NCBI RefSeq assembly: GCF_014649335.1
Contig: NZ_BMSV01000009.1
Span: 217,680 to 281,679 of the forward strand
Direction of reading: 5' to 3'
DNA length: 64,000 bases
DNA from: Streptomyces roseolilacinus
Lineage (GTDB): Bacteria; Actinomycetota; Actinomycetes; Streptomycetales; Streptomycetaceae
Under the pieces are notes generated by a model, which was not told the DNA's origin, did not search any database, and was given only the letters and a program-made list of their open reading frames with translations. Both the position numbers and the translations under genes were made by a program. Of this stretch, positions 61,835-64,000 are shown one piece after another; position 1 is the stretch's first letter, and each line of letters opens with the position of its first letter.

Positions 61835-62437
61835 TCAGCCCAGCAGCTCGCGGACGGCCGGTACCAGGGCGCGGAACGCCTTGCCCCGGTGGCTGATCGC
61901 GTTCTTCTCCTCGGGGCTCAGCTCGGCGCAGGTCCGGGTCTCCCCCTCGGGTTGGAGGATCGGGTCGTAGCCGAAGCCGCCGGTGCCGGCGGGGGTGTGC
62001 CGCAGGACGCCCGGCAGTCGGCCCTCGACCACCCGTTCGGTGCCGTCGGGCAGGGCGAGTGCGGCGGCGCACGCGAAGTGGGCGGTGCGGTGCGGGTCGT
62101 CGATGTCGGACAGCTGGGCGAGGAGGAGGTCCAGGTTGGCCCGGTCGTCGCCGTGGCGGCCGGCCCAGCGGGCGGAGAAGATGCCAGGGGCGCCGCCGAG
62201 GACGTCGACGCAGAGGCCCGAGTCGTCGGCGACGGCCGGGTGGCCGGTGGCCTGGGCGAGGGCGTGGGCCTTGAGCAGGGCGTTCTCCGCGAAGGTGACG
62301 CCGGTCTCCTTGACGTCGGGGACGTCGGGGTAGGCGTCCGCGCCGACGAGCTCGTGGGTGAGCCCGGCGGCGGCGAGGATGGCGCGCAGTTCGGTGATCT
62401 TCCCGGCGTTGCGGGTGGCGAGGATCAGGCGGGTCAT
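61835..62437 (-). CDS. rdgB: XTP/dITP diphosphatase (RdgB/HAM1)
   Basis: 200 aa. LATRNAGKITEL, TFAENALLKAHA, VADDSGLCVD and GFGYDPI motifs are complete. Removes deaminated purine nucleotides from the pool. Same neighbourhood as rph, as in other actinomycetes. Confidence 0.96.
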   Translation of the reverse strand: MTRLILATRNAGKITELRAILAAAGLTHELVGADAYPDVPDVKETGVTFAENALLKAHALAQATGHPAVADDSGLCVDVLGGAPGIFSARWAGRHGDDRANLDLLLAQLSDIDDPHRTAHFACAAALALPDGTERVVEGRLPGVLRHTPAGTGGFGYDPILQPEGETRTCAELSPEEKNAISHRGKAFRALVPAVRELLG

Positions 62438-62502
62438 GGCGTCCAGTATCGCGGGCGGTGCGTTGCGCGGTGCGGGGTGCGGGGTGCGGGGTGCGCGGTG
62501 CG
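62438..62502. repeat. Short GTGCGGG repeats
   Basis: Repeated TGCGGGG/TGCGCGG heptamers at about 62456-62500 between rdgB and the lipoprotein gene. Confidence 0.6.
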
Positions 62503-62883
62503 TTATGGGGTGCAGACCTTGCCGACTTCGGTGGCCGCGTCGGTGACGGGCTTGATGTCGGGGGTGGTGTCGCCGTTCTTGACGGAGGTGCGGACCTGTT
62601 CGACGCCGTTCGCCAGGTCGTCGACGGCCTTGGACAGGTCGGCGTTGCCGGTCTTGTCCTTGAGGGTGGTCAGTTCCTTGTCGATGGCGTTGAGGGATTC
62701 CTCGATCTGCGTGGGGTCGCCGGCGTTGGCGACGGCCTGGCTGAGGCGGTCGACGCTGGTGGCGATGGCCTCGGCGGCCTGGACGCAGTCGAACGCCTTG
62801 TCCAGGGCTCCGCAGCCGGTGAGGGTGAGGGCGGCGGCGAGGGCGACGCCGGAGACGAGGGCGGTGGTGCGGTGACGGCGCAT
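62503..62883 (-). CDS. Small lipoprotein with helical domain
   Basis: 126 aa. Signal with lipobox LTGC (Cys near 24), then three amphipathic helices with a Cys pair (first helix and C-terminus). No family recognised. Confidence 0.8.
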   Translation of the reverse strand: MRRHRTTALVSGVALAAALTLTGCGALDKAFDCVQAAEAIATSVDRLSQAVANAGDPTQIEESLNAIDKELTTLKDKTGNADLSKAVDDLANGVEQVRTSVKNGDTTPDIKPVTDAATEVGKVCTP

Positions 62884-62975
62884 GAGCGGGTGTCCTCCCC
62901 TGGCTGGTTACGGGCGTACGGTACCTTCCGCACGCCCGTGTCCGGTGAGACGCCGCCGGGTGGCGGCGCGGTTGC

Positions 62976-63707
62976 TCAGAGGGTCGTTTCGAGGGCTTCG
63001 CGCTGGAGTGCGGCCAGGTCGGCGCAGCCGCCGGTGGCGAGGTCGAGGAGGGCGTTGAGTTCCTTGCGGTCGAAGGGTTCGGCCTCGGCGGTGCCCTGGA
63101 CCTCGACGAAGCGGCCGTCGCCGGTGCAGACGACGTTCATGTCGGTCTCGGCGCGTACGTCCTCCTCGTAGCAGAGGTCGAGGAGGGGGGTGCCGTCGAC
63201 GATGCCGACGGAGACGGCGGCGACGGTGCCGGTGAGGGGCTTGCGGCCGGCCTTGACGAGTTTCTGCCGCTGGGCCCAGGCGACGGCGTCGGCGAGGGCG
63301 ACGTACGCGCCGGTGATCGCGGTGGTGCGGGTGCCGCCGTCGGCCTGGAGGACGTCGCAGTCGAGGACGATGGTGTTCTCGCCGAGTGCCTTGTAGTCGA
63401 TGACGGCGCGCAGGGAGCGGCCGATGAGGCGGGAGATCTCGTGGGTGCGGCCGCCGATCCTGCCGCGGACGGACTCGCGGTCGCCGCGGGTGTTGGTGGA
63501 GCGGGGCAGCATGGAGTACTCGGCGGTGACCCAGCCTTCGCCGCTGCCCTTGCGCCAGCGGGGGACGCCCTCGGTGACGGAGGCGGTGCAGAAGACTCTG
63601 GTGTCGCCGCAGGAGATGAGGACGGAGCCCTCGGCGTGCTTGCTCCAGCCGCGCTGGATGGTGACCGGGCGGAGCTGTTCGGGGGTGCGGCCGTCGATAC
63701 GGGTCAT
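62976..63707 (-). CDS. rph: Ribonuclease PH
   Basis: 243 aa. RIDGRTPEQLRPV, GSVLISCGDTRVFCTASV, SVRGRIGGRTHEISRLIGRSLRAV and LDCDVLQADGGTRTTAITGA are the standard RNase PH motifs. Trims tRNA 3' ends with phosphate. Confidence 0.97.
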   Translation of the reverse strand: MTRIDGRTPEQLRPVTIQRGWSKHAEGSVLISCGDTRVFCTASVTEGVPRWRKGSGEGWVTAEYSMLPRSTNTRGDRESVRGRIGGRTHEISRLIGRSLRAVIDYKALGENTIVLDCDVLQADGGTRTTAITGAYVALADAVAWAQRQKLVKAGRKPLTGTVAAVSVGIVDGTPLLDLCYEEDVRAETDMNVVCTGDGRFVEVQGTAEAEPFDRKELNALLDLATGGCADLAALQREALETTL

Positions 63708-63883
63708 GGGGAGAGCCTAGGCCGTGTCGTGGGGGTGGGGCGCCGGCCGGTCGGGGGCGGGGGTGTGCGGTTCGGGTGGGCGGGGGGGTTCGTCCGTGCC
63801 GGGTCCCTGTTCCGTCGGGGGTGTGGCGCGGCCCGCCTCCGTGCCGGTCGGGGTGGGGGCGGGCCGTGTCGTGGGGCTGGGGA

Positions 63884-63937
63884 GTGTCTTCGAAGCGGTG
63901 TCGTTCGCCCGTAGGGCAGACGAGACTTTGAAGACAC
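63884..63937. repeat. MITE-like long hairpin at the window edge
   Basis: GTGTCTTCGAAG (63884-63895) pairs with 63926-63937 with one mismatch; the interior GCCCGTAGGGC also folds. The 14-mer GCCGTGTCGTGGGG at 63863 repeats 63721. No gene seen in 63708-64000. Confidence 0.55.
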
Positions 63938-64000
63938 GACCTAGGTGTATTGACCCGGAGCGTTGTTGACGCGGCTGATGGGCGGGTGTCCGCCGAGTGC

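Overview
The window is chromosomal DNA from a Streptomyces or very close actinomycete. The evidence is the extreme G+C content, frequent GTG starts, abundant 4-nt GTGA/ATGA gene overlaps, CebR-type and DasR-type operators, many lipoproteins and Pro/Ala-rich secreted proteins, and an ordinary core-chromosome gene set (rph, rdgB, bcp, tRNA-Lys). No rRNA, CRISPR array, prophage or complete insertion sequence was seen.

1-9400: two consecutive copies of a cello-oligosaccharide uptake and hydrolysis cassette (cebE-cebF-cebG-bglC), the first cut by the window edge. Each bglC start lies on an imperfect CebR-type palindrome that also carries the ribosome-binding site. 9400-20110: a lipoprotein, a secreted beta/gamma-crystallin-like protein, a membrane Ser/Thr kinase, a two-component system, a repeat-rich intergenic region with a 19-bp inverted repeat, a spermidine-synthase-like protein, a primase/polymerase-like small protein, an HTH/TPR regulator and a histidine phosphatase.

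20263-24586: three overlapping genes encoding a RecB/Cas4/AddB-type Fe-S nuclease, a 536-aa protein of unknown fold and an SF1 helicase. I regard this as the best candidate for an uncharacterised DNA-processing machine. An 85-bp copy of the helicase 3' end lies just downstream. 24853-35716: small proteins, tRNA-Lys, a secreted M6-type protease, a PAS-GGDEF-EAL c-di-GMP protein, a two-domain chitinase with a DasR-type promoter, a flavin oxidoreductase, a cysteine-less Asp/Glu-racemase-family protein, a decayed ehu (ectoine-type) ABC transporter locus and an IclR regulator.

35869-47793: two more identical tRNA-Lys genes, an SPFH/NlpC-P60 pair, a class F sortase with partner, a NagD-type phosphatase, a DasR-like GntR regulator, an LAGTG-anchored protein, a divergent ROK/oxidoreductase pair and an FAA hydrolase, with palindromes and minisatellites between them. 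47899-58375: YidC-like insertase, SEC-C and excalibur proteins, a DUF445 protein, an ABC-2 exporter operon and a bifunctional penicillin-binding protein.

58471-64000: a Gdx/SugE guanidinium exporter preceded by a guanidine-III (ykkC-III) riboswitch candidate, a GroES-like protein, bcp, two coupled HNH endonucleases, an unusual 73-nt class-I tRNA with a UAG anticodon flanked by a promoter-like box and a strong terminator, then rdgB, a lipoprotein, rph and a MITE-like hairpin at the edge. Functional statements are homology recognition from memory and motif reading; no database search was run.
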